Shown here: positions 50,649 through 60,011 of the stretch, one piece after another | Position numbering within the stretch: the first letter of the stretch is position 1 | How the letters are laid out: the number at the start of each line of letters is the position of its first letter | DNA from: Afipia sp. | GTDB taxonomy: Bacteria; Pseudomonadota; Alphaproteobacteria; Rhizobiales; Xanthobacteraceae | Assembly (NCBI GenBank): GCA_016201045.1 | Contig: JACQDM010000008.1 | Span: forward strand, 682,001 to 746,000 | Direction of reading: 5' to 3' | Length of the DNA stretch: 64,000 bases | The notes under the pieces: model-generated | Seen by the model: the letters and a program-made list of their open reading frames with translations, nothing else | Database searches by the model: none | Told to the model about the DNA's origin: nothing | Position numbers and translations under genes: made by a program

Positions 50649-50719
50649 TTAGGGTCAATATCCGAATTTTGCAAAGGGTCCGACGAACGCAGATTGGCAG
50701 CAACAACGGAGACCGCGCC

Positions 50720-51403
50720 ATGCTGCACCAGATCAACCCCGGCCAGACCACGATCCGTCCTCAGGTTTTTAATGGCTCGAATGCTTCTGCTCCGAATATT
50801 TCCGACGATCGACTGGAGACGGTGGGCACGTTGATGTCCTACGGCCGGGACGAGGAAATTTTCGGGGAGGGTGAAGTCTCAGCGCGGTTCTACAAGGTGA
50901 TGAGCGGTTCGGTGCGGACCTACAAAATTCTGGACGACGGCCGGCGCCAGATCGTCGGATTTCATCTGCCAGGCGATTTTTTCGGGCTTGAGGCCGGCGA
51001 CCGCCATACGCTCTCGGCTGAAGCGCTCTGCGAGACCAACGCGATTGCGATGAAGCGTAGTGCCGTGCTTGAGCGCGCGTCGCGCAACAAGTCACTGTTC
51101 GAGAAGCTCTGGAAGATTACGACGCTCGAACTTAGCCGCTCGCAGTCCCATGCCTTGTTGCTGATCAAAAGCGCGCAGGAGCGGGTGCAGGACTTCCTCC
51201 TCGACATGGCAGAGCGCGAAGCATCCCACGGCGAAATCGAGCTTCCGATGTCGCGGCAGGATATCGCCGACTACCTCGGACTGACTATCGAAACCGTGTC
51301 ACGTACTTTGACGCTGCTGGAAAAGACTGGGCTAATCGCGCTGCCGTCGACCCGTCGCATCCTGCTCAAGAATTTCGCCGCGCTCAGAGCTTCGCAGGGC
51401 TGA
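50720..51403 (+). CDS. fixK: Crp/Fnr regulator FixK
   Basis: A 227-residue regulator that should activate the cbb3, ccoGHIS and hemN units at low oxygen. The cyclic-nucleotide-fold domain occupies about 30-140. The HTH has DIADYLGLTIETVSRTLTLL with Glu and Ser-Arg (E-x2-SR) that read TTGAT half-sites. There is no N-terminal Fnr cysteine cluster, so it does not sense O2 itself. Residue 178 is Ser in LPMSRQDIADYL, where FixK2 of B. diazoefficiens has the redox-reactive Cys183 (recalled). I chose MLHQINPGQTTIRP as the start. Divergent from fixL. Confidence 0.92.
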   Translation: MLHQINPGQTTIRPQVFNGSNASAPNISDDRLETVGTLMSYGRDEEIFGEGEVSARFYKVMSGSVRTYKILDDGRRQIVGFHLPGDFFGLEAGDRHTLSAEALCETNAIAMKRSAVLERASRNKSLFEKLWKITTLELSRSQSHALLLIKSAQERVQDFLLDMAEREASHGEIELPMSRQDIADYLGLTIETVSRTLTLLEKTGLIALPSTRRILLKNFAALRASQG

Positions 51404-51426
51404 CCGGATATTCAGGAGTCGCGACG

Positions 51427-51861
51427 ATGACGGACGACAATGCATCTGATCGGATCTCGCTCCGCCAGGCGGCGGTTGCTTCGCTGAAGTCGGCAATCGC
51501 CAGGTTGCGCGAACGGCAGGAAATGGATGATCTCGGCGAGGCGGAGCTGGAGCGGCTTGCGCACGAAGTCGGGCTTTCGCCAAGGGAGCTTCGCGCCAGC
51601 GCAGGTGCGAACGGCGATTGGATTCGTCTTCTCGAACTCCGACTGGAGCAATTCGAGTTCGAAAAATCCGATCTTTTGAAATCGCATCCTCGCGTCGTGC
51701 GCGATCTGGAGCAGACCTGCGCGCGTTGCGGTTCGTCGTCCCGCTGTAATAAGGAGTTTGCGGAGCCCGGATCCAAGGATGCGATCTCCGGCTATTGCCC
51801 GAATACTCATACGCTGCAAGCGCTCGAGACCGAGCGTGAGCGCCGCGATCAAAATGCGTGA
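51427..51861 (+). CDS. DUF6455 family protein
   Basis: A 144-residue soluble protein matching DUF6455: an N-terminal helical part (VASLKSAIARLRERQEMDDL and the following GLSPRELR) and a cysteine cluster in CARCGSSSRCNKEF with YCPNTHTLQAL. The four cysteines could hold zinc or an iron-sulfur cluster. The family occurs near denitrification and microaerobic genes in alphaproteobacteria, as here between fixK and ccoN. It starts 23 bases after fixK and overlaps the cytochrome gene by eight bases. No function is established. Confidence 0.8.
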   Translation: MTDDNASDRISLRQAAVASLKSAIARLRERQEMDDLGEAELERLAHEVGLSPRELRASAGANGDWIRLLELRLEQFEFEKSDLLKSHPRVVRDLEQTCARCGSSSRCNKEFAEPGSKDAISGYCPNTHTLQALETERERRDQNA

Positions 51862-52192
51862 CCGGCAAGTCATTATGCGGCGCGCGACTGGCTTCATGTT
51901 TGCAACCCTTGCGCTCATCGCTCCCGTGCTGGCGGCCTCGCCGTCAGCCGAACGCGGTCGCGCATTCGCCGCGACCAACTGCGCACGCTGCCATTCCATC
52001 GACAAGGTGACGGCAAGTACGCTGTCCATTGCGCCTCCATTCCGCACGCTGCACAAGCGATACCCTGTCGAATCGCTCGAAGAGGCACTGGCCGAAGGCA
52101 TCGTGACCGGACATCCGACGATGCCCGAATTCGAACTCGACCCCGGTCAGGTCACCGATCTCATCAATTTCCTGAAGACGCTTGAACGGTAG
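51854..52192 (+). CDS. Small monohaem c-type cytochrome
   Basis: A 112-residue periplasmic cytochrome. The start at 51854 or the Met seven codons later (MRRATGFMFATLALIAPVLA) gives a signal peptide. The haem motif is CARCH at about residue 43, with a likely Met ligand in HPTMPEFELDPGQ. It overlaps the DUF6455 gene by eight bases, so both are probably made together. It could shuttle electrons to the cbb3 oxidase encoded just downstream, but no partner is proven. Confidence 0.88.
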   Translation: MRDRQVIMRRATGFMFATLALIAPVLAASPSAERGRAFAATNCARCHSIDKVTASTLSIAPPFRTLHKRYPVESLEEALAEGIVTGHPTMPEFELDPGQVTDLINFLKTLER

Positions 52193-52221
52193 TGGCGTGT
52201 TTTGGCGATAACGCGAGCGAA

Positions 52222-52235
52222 TTGATTTCGATCAA
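52222..52235 (+). promoter_or_regulatory. FixK/Fnr box of the ccoNOQP operon
   Basis: TTGATTTCGATCAA is a perfect TTGAT-N4-ATCAA palindrome. Its centre is 62 bases before the ccoN ATG, so a class II start at +41.5 falls near 52270 and leaves a leader of about 21 bases. Confidence 0.93.
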
Positions 52236-52290
52236 CACGACCTAGGTGTGCTGCGGGCAGTGTCTAGACGAGAAAGCCGAGACAAACCCC

Positions 52291-53943
52291 ATGCAACTTC
52301 AGAATCCGAAAAAATTGATGACGTTCGGCGAGGGAGGTCTATCGACCGTCTTCGCGCTGACAGCGCTGCTGTGCCTGTTCGCGGCCGGCAAAGCGCAGGA
52401 CACGGCCTTCGCCTTCCATGCGTCGCTGACCGCTGCTGCAAGCCTTCTCGCGCTCTTTACGATCGTCAATCGCTACTACGATCGTCCCGCAGTTCTTCCG
52501 TCTCAGGAAATCGACGGCCGCCCGAACTACAATTTCGGGCCGGTGAAGTTTGCATCCATTGCTGCGATGTTCTGGGGCATCGCGGGATTTCTAGTCGGGC
52601 TTGTCATCGCTCTGCAGCTCGCATTTCCCGTTCTCAACTTCGATCTGCCCTGGACAAGTTTCGGACGGCTACGTCCGCTGCACACTTCCGCTGTCATTTT
52701 CGCCTTCGGCGGAAACGTCCTGATCGCGACCTCGTTCTATGTGGTGCAGAAAACCTGTCGCGCTCGCCTCGCAGGCGACCTCGCGCCTTGGTTTGTCGTT
52801 CTCGGGTACAACTTCTTCATTCTGATTGCTGGCACCGGCTATCTGCTCGGCGTCACGCAGAGCAAGGAATACGCCGAGCCTGAATGGTACGCCGATCTCT
52901 GGCTCACCATCGTGTGGGTGGTCTATCTGCTCGTCTTTCTGGTCACGATCATCAAGCGCAAAGAGCCGCACATCTTCGTCGCCAACTGGTTCTATCTGGC
53001 GTTCATCGTCACCATTGCCGTTCTTCATCTCGGCAACAATCCGGCTCTCCCGGTATCGGTGTTCGGATCGAAGTCATACGTTGTCTGGGGCGGCGTGCAG
53101 GACGCGATGTTCCAGTGGTGGTACGGCCACAACGCGGTCGGCTTCTTTCTCACTGCCGGCTTCCTTGCGATTATGTACTACTTCATCCCGAAGCGCGCGG
53201 AGCGGCCGATCTATTCCTATCGGCTGTCGATCATTCACTTCTGGGCACTGATCTTCCTCTACATCTGGGCTGGCCCGCATCACCTTCACTACACTGCGTT
53301 GCCCGACTGGGCTCAGACGCTCGGTATGACGTTCTCGATCATGCTGTGGATGCCGTCATGGGGCGGCATGATTAACGGTCTCATGACGCTATCGGGCGCG
53401 TGGGACAAGCTGCGCACCGACCCGGTGCTGCGCATGATGGTGGTGTCGGTGGCTTTCTACGGCATGTCGACCTTCGAAGGTCCGATGATGTCGATCAAAG
53501 TTGTGAACTCGCTCAGCCACTATACCGACTGGACCATCGGTCACGTGCATTCCGGCGCGCTCGGATGGGTCGGCTTCGTGTCGTTCGGCGCGCTCTATTG
53601 TCTCGTGCCGTGGCTCTGGAACAAGAAAGAGCTTTACAGCCTCAAGCTCGTGAACTGGCACTTCTGGATCGCTACCATCGGCATCGTTCTCTACATCTCG
53701 GCGATGTGGGTGTCCGGCATTCTTCAGGGCCTGATGTGGCGCGCTTACACCTCGCTCGGCTTCCTCGAATACTCGTTCATCGAGACCGTCGAGGCGATGC
53801 ATCCCTTCTACGTCATCCGTGCCGCCGGCGGCGCATTGTTTCTGATCGGCGCTCTCGTGATGGCATTCAACCTCTGGATGACCGTGCGCTCGCCAAGAAC
53901 TGCTGCCGCGCTCCCGCCGGTTGCGCTGTCGCCTGCGGAATAA
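52291..53943 (+). CDS. ccoN: cbb3 cytochrome oxidase subunit I
   Basis: Catalytic subunit of the high-affinity cbb3 oxidase, holding haem b, haem b3 and CuB. It has 550 residues from [20 protein letters not shown], with about 14 membrane helices. Haem-ligand histidines lie in [18 protein letters not shown] and [17 protein letters not shown], and the CuB region in [16 protein letters not shown] and [14 protein letters not shown]. The longer frame with an upstream ATG has no support. Under a FixK box and followed by ccoO after ten bases. Confidence 0.97.
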   Translation: MQLQNPKKLMTFGEGGLSTVFALTALLCLFAAGKAQDTAFAFHASLTAAASLLALFTIVNRYYDRPAVLPSQEIDGRPNYNFGPVKFASIAAMFWGIAGFLVGLVIALQLAFPVLNFDLPWTSFGRLRPLHTSAVIFAFGGNVLIATSFYVVQKTCRARLAGDLAPWFVVLGYNFFILIAGTGYLLGVTQSKEYAEPEWYADLWLTIVWVVYLLVFLVTIIKRKEPHIFVANWFYLAFIVTIAVLHLGNNPALPVSVFGSKSYVVWGGVQDAMFQWWYGHNAVGFFLTAGFLAIMYYFIPKRAERPIYSYRLSIIHFWALIFLYIWAGPHHLHYTALPDWAQTLGMTFSIMLWMPSWGGMINGLMTLSGAWDKLRTDPVLRMMVVSVAFYGMSTFEGPMMSIKVVNSLSHYTDWTIGHVHSGALGWVGFVSFGALYCLVPWLWNKKELYSLKLVNWHFWIATIGIVLYISAMWVSGILQGLMWRAYTSLGFLEYSFIETVEAMHPFYVIRAAGGALFLIGALVMAFNLWMTVRSPRTAAALPPVALSPAE

Positions 53944-53953
53944 GGAGTTACTC

Positions 53954-54688
53954 ATGTCATTCTGGACCCGGCACCAGATCTTCGAAAAGAATTCGATCAT
54001 CCTGATCGGCGGAATTCTTGTCGTGATTGCAATCGGCGGCCTCGTTGAAATCGCGCCACTGTTCTATCTCAAGAGCACGATCGAGAAGGTCGACGGCGTG
54101 CGGCCCTACACACCGCTCGAACTGGCGGGACGCAATATCTACGTCCGCGAGGGTTGCTATCTCTGTCATTCGCAGATGATCCGTCCGCTGCGTGACGAAG
54201 TCGAACGCTACGGCCACTACTCGCTCGCGGCCGAGAGCATGTACGACCATCCGTTCCAGTGGGGATCGAAGCGCACGGGGCCGGATTTATCCCGCGTCGG
54301 CGCGAAATATTCCGACGAATGGCACAAGACCCATCTCGCCAATCCGCGCGCGATCGTGCCGCAGTCGGTAATGCCGGGCTATCCGTTCCTCTCCGAAACC
54401 GAAGTGGACGCGGTCACCGTCGCCGACCACCTGCGCACGAGCCGTCTGGTCGGCGTGCCTTACACCGACGATCAGATTGCGCATGCGGCCGAAGACTTGA
54501 AGGCACAAGTCGATCCCGACAGCGCTAACGCGGACGCGCTTCTTAAGCGCTATCCGAAGTCGGTCGCGCGCAATTTCGACGGCAAGGATGGCCCGCCGAC
54601 CGAGATGGATGCGCTGATCGCTTACTTGCAGATGCTCGGCACGCTGGTCGACTTCAAGCTCTACAACGACAAAGCCAATCTTCGCTAA
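53954..54688 (+). CDS. ccoO: cbb3 oxidase monohaem subunit II
   Basis: Membrane-anchored monohaem cytochrome c of 244 residues. An N-terminal helix (residues about 12-35) precedes the haem site [11 protein letters not shown] in the conserved block [21 protein letters not shown] Met ligand is likely in [10 protein letters not shown]. An AAGGAG ribosome site stands just before the ATG at 53954. Second gene of ccoNOQP. Confidence 0.97.
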   Translation: MSFWTRHQIFEKNSIILIGGILVVIAIGGLVEIAPLFYLKSTIEKVDGVRPYTPLELAGRNIYVREGCYLCHSQMIRPLRDEVERYGHYSLAAESMYDHPFQWGSKRTGPDLSRVGAKYSDEWHKTHLANPRAIVPQSVMPGYPFLSETEVDAVTVADHLRTSRLVGVPYTDDQIAHAAEDLKAQVDPDSANADALLKRYPKSVARNFDGKDGPPTEMDALIAYLQMLGTLVDFKLYNDKANLR

Positions 54689-54701
54689 GGGGGACGTTGC
54701 G

Positions 54702-54866
54702 GTGAAAGTTATCTTGGCAGCTCACGATGCCGTCTCTCCGCTCGTGACCACATGGTGGACGCCGGCCTTCGTCGGAATCTTCCTGGCGATTGTTTTCTAC
54801 ACGCTGTGGCCGCGAAATCGAAAATCATTCGATGACGCAGCCCGCATGCCTTTGCGCGAGGATTGA
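54702..54866 (+). CDS. ccoQ: cbb3 oxidase subunit CcoQ (FixQ)
   Basis: A 54-residue single-pass protein that stabilises the cbb3 complex. The GTG at 54702 gives VKVILAAHDAVSPLVTTWWT, then a membrane helix (PAFVGIFLAIVFYTLWP) and a charged tail ending PLRED. GGGG lies nearby upstream. The size, layout and position between ccoO and ccoP identify it. Confidence 0.9.
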   Translation: MKVILAAHDAVSPLVTTWWTPAFVGIFLAIVFYTLWPRNRKSFDDAARMPLRED

Positions 54867-54874
54867 TACTTTTC

Positions 54875-55747
54875 ATGGCACAGCAAGACATCGATAAAAT
54901 CACCGGCACGGCGACCACCGGGCACGAGTGGGACGGCATCAGGGAATTGAACACGCCGTTGCCGCGCTGGTGGATTCTGACGTTCTACGCAACCATCGTG
55001 TGGGCATTCGCATACTGGGTCGTCTATCCGGCATGGCCCACGATTACAGGTTACACAACCGGACTGTTTGGCTATTCGACGCGCGCCAGCGTCGTTGTGG
55101 ACCTTGCCGATCTGGAGAAAATCCGCGGCGAGAAGATGGTGGCGCTTGCTGGAGCAAATCCGGCCGACATCGAAAAGGATCCGGCGCTACTTGCTCTGGC
55201 ACGCGCTCGTGGCAAGGCCGCGTTCGGCGACAACTGCGCGCCGTGTCATGGGTCCGGTGGAGCGGGTGCAAAGGGTTATCCCAACCTCAACGACGACGAT
55301 TGGCTGTGGGGCGGTACGCTCGACCAGATCATGCAAACGATTCAGTTTGGCGCTCGCTCGGGCAACGACAAAGGTCACGAAGGACCGATGGTCGCTTTCG
55401 GCAAGGATGGTATTCTCAAGAAGAACGAGATCGCCAATGTCGCGGCTTACGTCCGGTCGCTGTCAGGCTTGACCAGCACCGCGAAGGGAATCGATCTGGA
55501 GGCCGGCAAGAAAATCTTTGCAGACAACTGCGTGGCCTGTCATGCCGATGACGGCAAGGGGAAGCAGGATGTCGGCGCTCCAAATCTGACCGACCACATC
55601 TGGCTCTACGGATCGGACGAGGCGACCGTAGTTGATACGATCACCAACGGCCGCAGCGGTGTAATGCCCGCATGGACCGGACGTCTCGACCCGACCACTA
55701 TCAAGGCATTGGCCGTGTACGTGCATACGCTCGGAGGCGGCCGCTAG
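54875..55747 (+). CDS. ccoP: cbb3 oxidase dihaem subunit III
   Basis: Dihaem cytochrome c of 290 residues. The N terminus is cytoplasmic (EWDGIRELNTPLPRWW), followed by a helix at about 33-55. Two class I cytochrome domains follow with haem sites CAPCHGSGG (about residue 122) and CVACHADDG. The start MAQQDIDKITGTATTGHEWD was preferred over the Met four codons earlier, since CcoP proteins begin in this way. Last gene of the operon; the message ends at the hairpin at 55825. Confidence 0.96.
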   Translation: MAQQDIDKITGTATTGHEWDGIRELNTPLPRWWILTFYATIVWAFAYWVVYPAWPTITGYTTGLFGYSTRASVVVDLADLEKIRGEKMVALAGANPADIEKDPALLALARARGKAAFGDNCAPCHGSGGAGAKGYPNLNDDDWLWGGTLDQIMQTIQFGARSGNDKGHEGPMVAFGKDGILKKNEIANVAAYVRSLSGLTSTAKGIDLEAGKKIFADNCVACHADDGKGKQDVGAPNLTDHIWLYGSDEATVVDTITNGRSGVMPAWTGRLDPTTIKALAVYVHTLGGGR

Positions 55748-55786
55748 GTTTCATTCACGCGAGGGTGATGGCGGGTTCCATATCTC

Positions 55787-55800
55787 TTGACGTGAATCAA
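55787..55800 (+). promoter_or_regulatory. FixK box of the ccoGHIS operon
   Basis: TTGACGTGAATCAA fits the FixK2 consensus with one change from the perfect palindrome. A class II start should fall near 55835, 25 bases before the ccoG ATG, with TACGGT at 55822 as a -10 candidate. That start lies inside the hairpin described next. Confidence 0.85.
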
Positions 55801-55824
55801 TGAGACTTTCCCTCGACTGGGTAC

Positions 55825-55857
55825 GGTGCCGGAATCGCAAATCCGGCACCTTTTTCT
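55825..55857 (+). terminator. Rho-independent terminator of ccoNOQP
   Basis: GGTGCCGGA pairs with TCCGGCACC around an eight-base loop (55834-55841), followed by TTTTTCTT. It ends three bases before the ccoG start codon. Confidence 0.9.
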
Positions 55858-55859
55858 TG

Positions 55860-57308
55860 ATGAACCAGCCAGTTCTGCCAGTTGACGTCGAAGACTACGG
55901 CCCGCTCTACGAGGCGCATAAACGCGTCTATCCGCAAAGCGTGTCGGGGCGCTTCCGCACGATCAAATGGTCGCTGATGGCCGTCTGCCTCGGCATCTAC
56001 TACTTACTTCCCTTCGTGCGCTGGAATCGCGGCCTGGATGCGCCATCGCAGGCCGTGCTGGTCGATCTGCCGAACCGCCGATTCTATTTTTTCTTCATCG
56101 AGCTGTGGCCGCAGGAAGTCTATTACTTCACGGGCCTTCTGATCGTCGCCGCGCTCACGCTTTTTCTCATGAACGCGGTCGGCGGGCGTATCTGGTGCGG
56201 CTATCTTTGCCCGCAGACTGTCTGGACCGATCTGTTCTACGCCGTCGAGCGAATGGTCGAGGGCGATCGCCGCGAGCGCATGAAGAAGCAGGAGGAAGGC
56301 TGGACGCTCCAGCGCGCGAGCGAACTGGTGCTCAAGCATTCAATCTGGTTGATGATCGCATGGTGGACCGGCGGTGCCTGGGTTCTTTACTTTAACGACG
56401 CGCCGACGCTCGTAAAAGAGTTGGTAACGTTCCAAGCGCCGGCCATCGCATACATCTGGATCGTGATTCTGACGGCGACGACCTACGTGCTAGCAGGATT
56501 CATGCGCGAGCAGGTCTGCGTCTATATGTGTCCCTGGCCGCGCATTCAGGCGGCGCTGACGGACGAATGGGCGCTCAATGTCGCATACAAATACGATCGT
56601 GGTGAAACGCGTACCTCGCTGAAGAAGTCCAAAGAGATACGCCTGCGCGGTGGGACGGTTGGCGATTGCATCGATTGCTATCAATGTGTCGCCGTATGTC
56701 CGACAGGCATCGACATTCGTGACGGTGCCCAGCTCGACTGTATCCAATGCGGCCTCTGTATCGATGCTTGCGATACAGTCATGGAAAAGATCGGCCGTCC
56801 GACCGGACTGATCGGATATGACAATGACATTAACATTCATCGTCGTGAGAAGGGTCTCGCTCCAATCTATCGCATCGTTCGTCCGCGCACCGTTGTTTAT
56901 ACACTTCTGATTGCCGCGGTCGGTGCCGTCATGCTTGCTGCGCTGCTGTCGCGAACGCTGCTCAGCGTGAGCGAGCTGCATGACCGCAATCCGCTCGCAG
57001 TTCAGTTGAGTGACGGCTCGATCCGCAATGCCTACACCCTGCATCTTCTGAACAAGCGCGAGGTCGACCGCACTATCGCCATCGACCTTGACGGTCCGCC
57101 GAATGCCAAGCTGCAGATCGTTGCCGCGGATTCGATCACTCCGGATCGGCCGATGATCGTTCTGCCGCGCGACAGCACGACGGAGCTTCGTGTCCTCGTC
57201 TCGTCGCCGGTCGACAATCTTGCGAAATCCACTCCTGTGCGTTTCATCGTCACCGATCTCGGTTTCGGGGAGACCGCTCAGGTTACCGACAATTTCGTAT
57301 TGCCCTGA
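55860..57308 (+). CDS. ccoG: cbb3 oxidase accessory protein CcoG (FixG)
   Basis: Membrane iron-sulfur protein that reduces copper for cbb3 assembly. It has 482 residues from MNQPVLPVDVEDYGPLYEAH; an upstream ATG at 55800 is excluded because a terminator lies between. About five membrane helices are present. Ferredoxin-type clusters are bound by CIDCYQCVAVCP and CIQCGLCIDACD, and a membrane-side motif CGYLCPQTVW is also present. The C-terminal domain (about 365-480) is an Ig-like beta-sandwich. First gene of ccoGHIS. Confidence 0.95.
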   Translation: MNQPVLPVDVEDYGPLYEAHKRVYPQSVSGRFRTIKWSLMAVCLGIYYLLPFVRWNRGLDAPSQAVLVDLPNRRFYFFFIELWPQEVYYFTGLLIVAALTLFLMNAVGGRIWCGYLCPQTVWTDLFYAVERMVEGDRRERMKKQEEGWTLQRASELVLKHSIWLMIAWWTGGAWVLYFNDAPTLVKELVTFQAPAIAYIWIVILTATTYVLAGFMREQVCVYMCPWPRIQAALTDEWALNVAYKYDRGETRTSLKKSKEIRLRGGTVGDCIDCYQCVAVCPTGIDIRDGAQLDCIQCGLCIDACDTVMEKIGRPTGLIGYDNDINIHRREKGLAPIYRIVRPRTVVYTLLIAAVGAVMLAALLSRTLLSVSELHDRNPLAVQLSDGSIRNAYTLHLLNKREVDRTIAIDLDGPPNAKLQIVAADSITPDRPMIVLPRDSTTELRVLVSSPVDNLAKSTPVRFIVTDLGFGETAQVTDNFVLP

Positions 57309-57320
57309 GGAGAGATTCGG

Positions 57321-57812
57321 ATGGGGGTTTTCTCGAAGCCAGTGACCGGAAAATCCGTTCTCGTCATGTTGCTAGCGTTCTTCGGCACCGTCATCGGCGT
57401 GAACATGACCATGATGAAGCTCGCGATCGACACTCTGCCGGGCACCGAGGTCGACAGCGCATACAGCGCAAGCCTTGCCTATGAGTCGGAGATCGGCGCT
57501 GCACAACAGCAAAGCCGGCGTGACTGGCGCGTCAGCGCGCATTTGACGCGACAGGTGGAAGGCAGCGCGATGCTACGGCTTGAAGCCAGCGATAGGCAGG
57601 GCAATCCGGTTCGCGACGTTGCCTTCACGGGACGCCTCGAGCGACCGACGGACAAGCGCGAGGATCGGTTCATCGCGCTCGCGGAAGCGGGCGGGGGGAC
57701 CTTCGTCGGCAGTGCATCCGGTGTGCGTCCGGGGCAGTGGGATCTCATCATCGAAGGCGATGCCGGCGGCAAGCGGGTATTTCTGTCCAAGAGCCGCGTC
57801 GTTCTGAACTGA
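57321..57812 (+). CDS. fixH: FixH/CcoH family assembly protein
   Basis: A 163-residue protein with one N-terminal membrane helix (about 12-30; VLVMLLAFFGTVIGVNMTMM) and a periplasmic beta-rich domain. The motif YESEIGAAQQQSRRDWRVSA is typical of FixH. It helps bring CcoP and the core subunits together. It starts 12 bases after ccoG and ends eight bases before fixI. Confidence 0.93.
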   Translation: MGVFSKPVTGKSVLVMLLAFFGTVIGVNMTMMKLAIDTLPGTEVDSAYSASLAYESEIGAAQQQSRRDWRVSAHLTRQVEGSAMLRLEASDRQGNPVRDVAFTGRLERPTDKREDRFIALAEAGGGTFVGSASGVRPGQWDLIIEGDAGGKRVFLSKSRVVLN

Positions 57813-57820
57813 GGGTGGCC

Positions 57821-60007
57821 ATGCAAGTCGCGCGGGATTTCTCTCACTACGTCAAATATCCGCAAGGCGGCTTGTCGCATATCGATCTCGCCGTGGAAGG
57901 CGTGAACTGTGCCGGCTGCATGAACAAGATCGAGCGTGGCATCGCCGAAATTCCGGATGTGACGCTTGCGCGCGTCAATCTCACCGACCGCCGCCTCGCG
58001 GTCGAATGGACCGGAAATACACTCGATCCAGCCAGCATCGTCGATCGTCTCGCTGACCTCGGATACAAGGCCTATCCGTTCGAGTCTGAGCGTGCGGAAG
58101 CCGCCGAAGCCGATGAGGCTAGGTTTCTGCTAAGATGCCTGTCGGTGGCGGCATTCGCGACGATGAACGTGATGATGCTATCGATCCCGGTCTGGTCGGG
58201 ACACGGCGCGGACATGCTGCCTGAGCAGCGCGATTTCTTTCATTGGCTTTCCGCGCTCATCGCATTGCCGGCAGCCGCCTATGCGGCGCAACCGTTCTTC
58301 CGTTCCGCATGGCGCGCTTTGCGCGCGGGCACCACGAACATGGATGTGCCGATCAGCATCGGCGTGACCACGGCGCTCGGCATGTCACTGGTCGAAACCA
58401 TCGGGCATGCCGAGCACGCCTATTTCGACGCGGCCATCATGCTGCTGACGTTTTTGCTGGTTGGCCGCTACCTGGACCAAAATATGCGGCGCCGCACGCG
58501 GGCCGTCGCATCGAACCTTGCTGCGTTGAAGGGCGAGACCGCGACGAAGTATGTCAGCGAGAACGAAATCAGCACCGTTCCGGCAGCTGCCATCAATGTC
58601 GGCGACATGGTCTTGCTGAGGCCGGGCGAGCGATGCGCTGTCGACGGAAATATCACCCAGGGCCATTCCGAGGTAGACCAGAGCGTCATCACCGGCGAGA
58701 CGAAGTTCGCGAGTGTCAAGGTCGGCGATCCAATTTATGCCGGGACTTTAAACATATCCGGCACGCTTCGCGTTCTGGTCACGGCTCCGGCGGAAGGCAC
58801 ATTGCTGTCCGAAATCAGCCGGCTGCTCGATCAGTCGCTGCAGTCACGCTCGCGCTACGTGAGGCTCGCCGACCGCGCGGCACGCCTTTACGCGCCCGTC
58901 GTGCATGTCACAGCACTTTTGACGATGCTCGGATGGGTATTCTTCGGTGCGGGCTGGCACAGCGCTATCCTCACGGCGATCGCGGTACTGATCATCACCT
59001 GCCCCTGCGCGCTCGGCTTGGCCATCCCGACCGTGCAGACGGTCGTTTCCGGCGCGTTGTTCCGGCGCGGCATCCTCATCAACTCCGGTGACGCGATCGA
59101 GCGGGTCGCTGAAACAAATTTCGTCGTCTTCGACAAGACCGGCACGCTGACATTGCCTGAACTCGATGTCGTCAACTCTGAAGAACTTCCCGACGATGTT
59201 TTTGCACTCGCCGGGCGGCTCGCGCTTTCAAGCCACCATCCGGTCGCGGCTGCAGTCGCACGCGCGGCTCAGGCCAAGGAGCCTTTGCCGGATATCGAAG
59301 AAATTTCCGGACAGGGCGTGCGCGGCCTGATCGACGGCAAAGAAGTTTGCCTCGGACGTCCGTCTTTTTGCAAAGCCGACGCACTGGCAAACGAAATTCT
59401 CGGTACCGACCCGGAAGTATCCGTGGTTGCGATATCCATTGGCGACAAGTGTCACGTCATTGCCGTTCGCCAGCGACTTCGGCCCGATGCCGCAGCGGCC
59501 ATTGGCAGGCTGCGTCGTGTGGGAATTGGGTTTGAAATCCTGTCCGGTGATCGTGCGCCCGCTGTCGCGCACGCGGCCGATGCCCTCGGGGTCGAGGCAT
59601 GGCGAGCCGACCTGACGCCCGCCGATAAGATCAAGCGCATCGAACAGCTTAAGCGCGAAGGCTTTAAAGTGATGATGGTTGGCGACGGCCTCAACGATGC
59701 GCCGTCTCTTGCGGCGGCCGATGTATCGATGGCACCCGTCAGCGCCACGCATCTGAGCCAGGCGACGGCAGACATGGTGTTTCTCGGCGACAATCTGATG
59801 CCGGTATTCTCCGCGATTTCGTACTCGCGCAAGGCATTGCATCTGATGCGCCAGAACATCTGGCTTGCGGTGATCTACAACGCGCTCGCTGTTCCGATCG
59901 CGATCGCCGGGTTTGTCACGCCGCTGATTGCCGCTGCCGCGATGTCCGCTTCATCGGTTCTGGTGATGGTGAATTCTCTGCGTGCCAACGCGAAGGCGGA
60001 GGGCTGA
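57821..60007 (+). CDS. fixI: Copper P1B-type ATPase FixI/CcoI
   Basis: Copper-transporting ATPase for cbb3 assembly. It has 728 residues. A heavy-metal-associated domain with GVNCAGCMNKIE (Cys30 and Cys33) comes first, then eight membrane helices. The ion-binding CPC motif is in IITCPCALGLAIPTVQTV, the phosphorylated Asp in VVFDKTGTLT, the HP-locus in SSHHPVAAAV and the hinge in MVGDGLNDAPSLAAADVSMA. The actuator motif reads VITGETKF, with TGE intact. I chose the ATG at 57821 after fixH. All catalytic parts are present. Confidence 0.96.
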   Translation: MQVARDFSHYVKYPQGGLSHIDLAVEGVNCAGCMNKIERGIAEIPDVTLARVNLTDRRLAVEWTGNTLDPASIVDRLADLGYKAYPFESERAEAAEADEARFLLRCLSVAAFATMNVMMLSIPVWSGHGADMLPEQRDFFHWLSALIALPAAAYAAQPFFRSAWRALRAGTTNMDVPISIGVTTALGMSLVETIGHAEHAYFDAAIMLLTFLLVGRYLDQNMRRRTRAVASNLAALKGETATKYVSENEISTVPAAAINVGDMVLLRPGERCAVDGNITQGHSEVDQSVITGETKFASVKVGDPIYAGTLNISGTLRVLVTAPAEGTLLSEISRLLDQSLQSRSRYVRLADRAARLYAPVVHVTALLTMLGWVFFGAGWHSAILTAIAVLIITCPCALGLAIPTVQTVVSGALFRRGILINSGDAIERVAETNFVVFDKTGTLTLPELDVVNSEELPDDVFALAGRLALSSHHPVAAAVARAAQAKEPLPDIEEISGQGVRGLIDGKEVCLGRPSFCKADALANEILGTDPEVSVVAISIGDKCHVIAVRQRLRPDAAAAIGRLRRVGIGFEILSGDRAPAVAHAADALGVEAWRADLTPADKIKRIEQLKREGFKVMMVGDGLNDAPSLAAADVSMAPVSATHLSQATADMVFLGDNLMPVFSAISYSRKALHLMRQNIWLAVIYNALAVPIAIAGFVTPLIAAAAMSASSVLVMVNSLRANAKAEG

Positions 60008-60011
60008 AACG

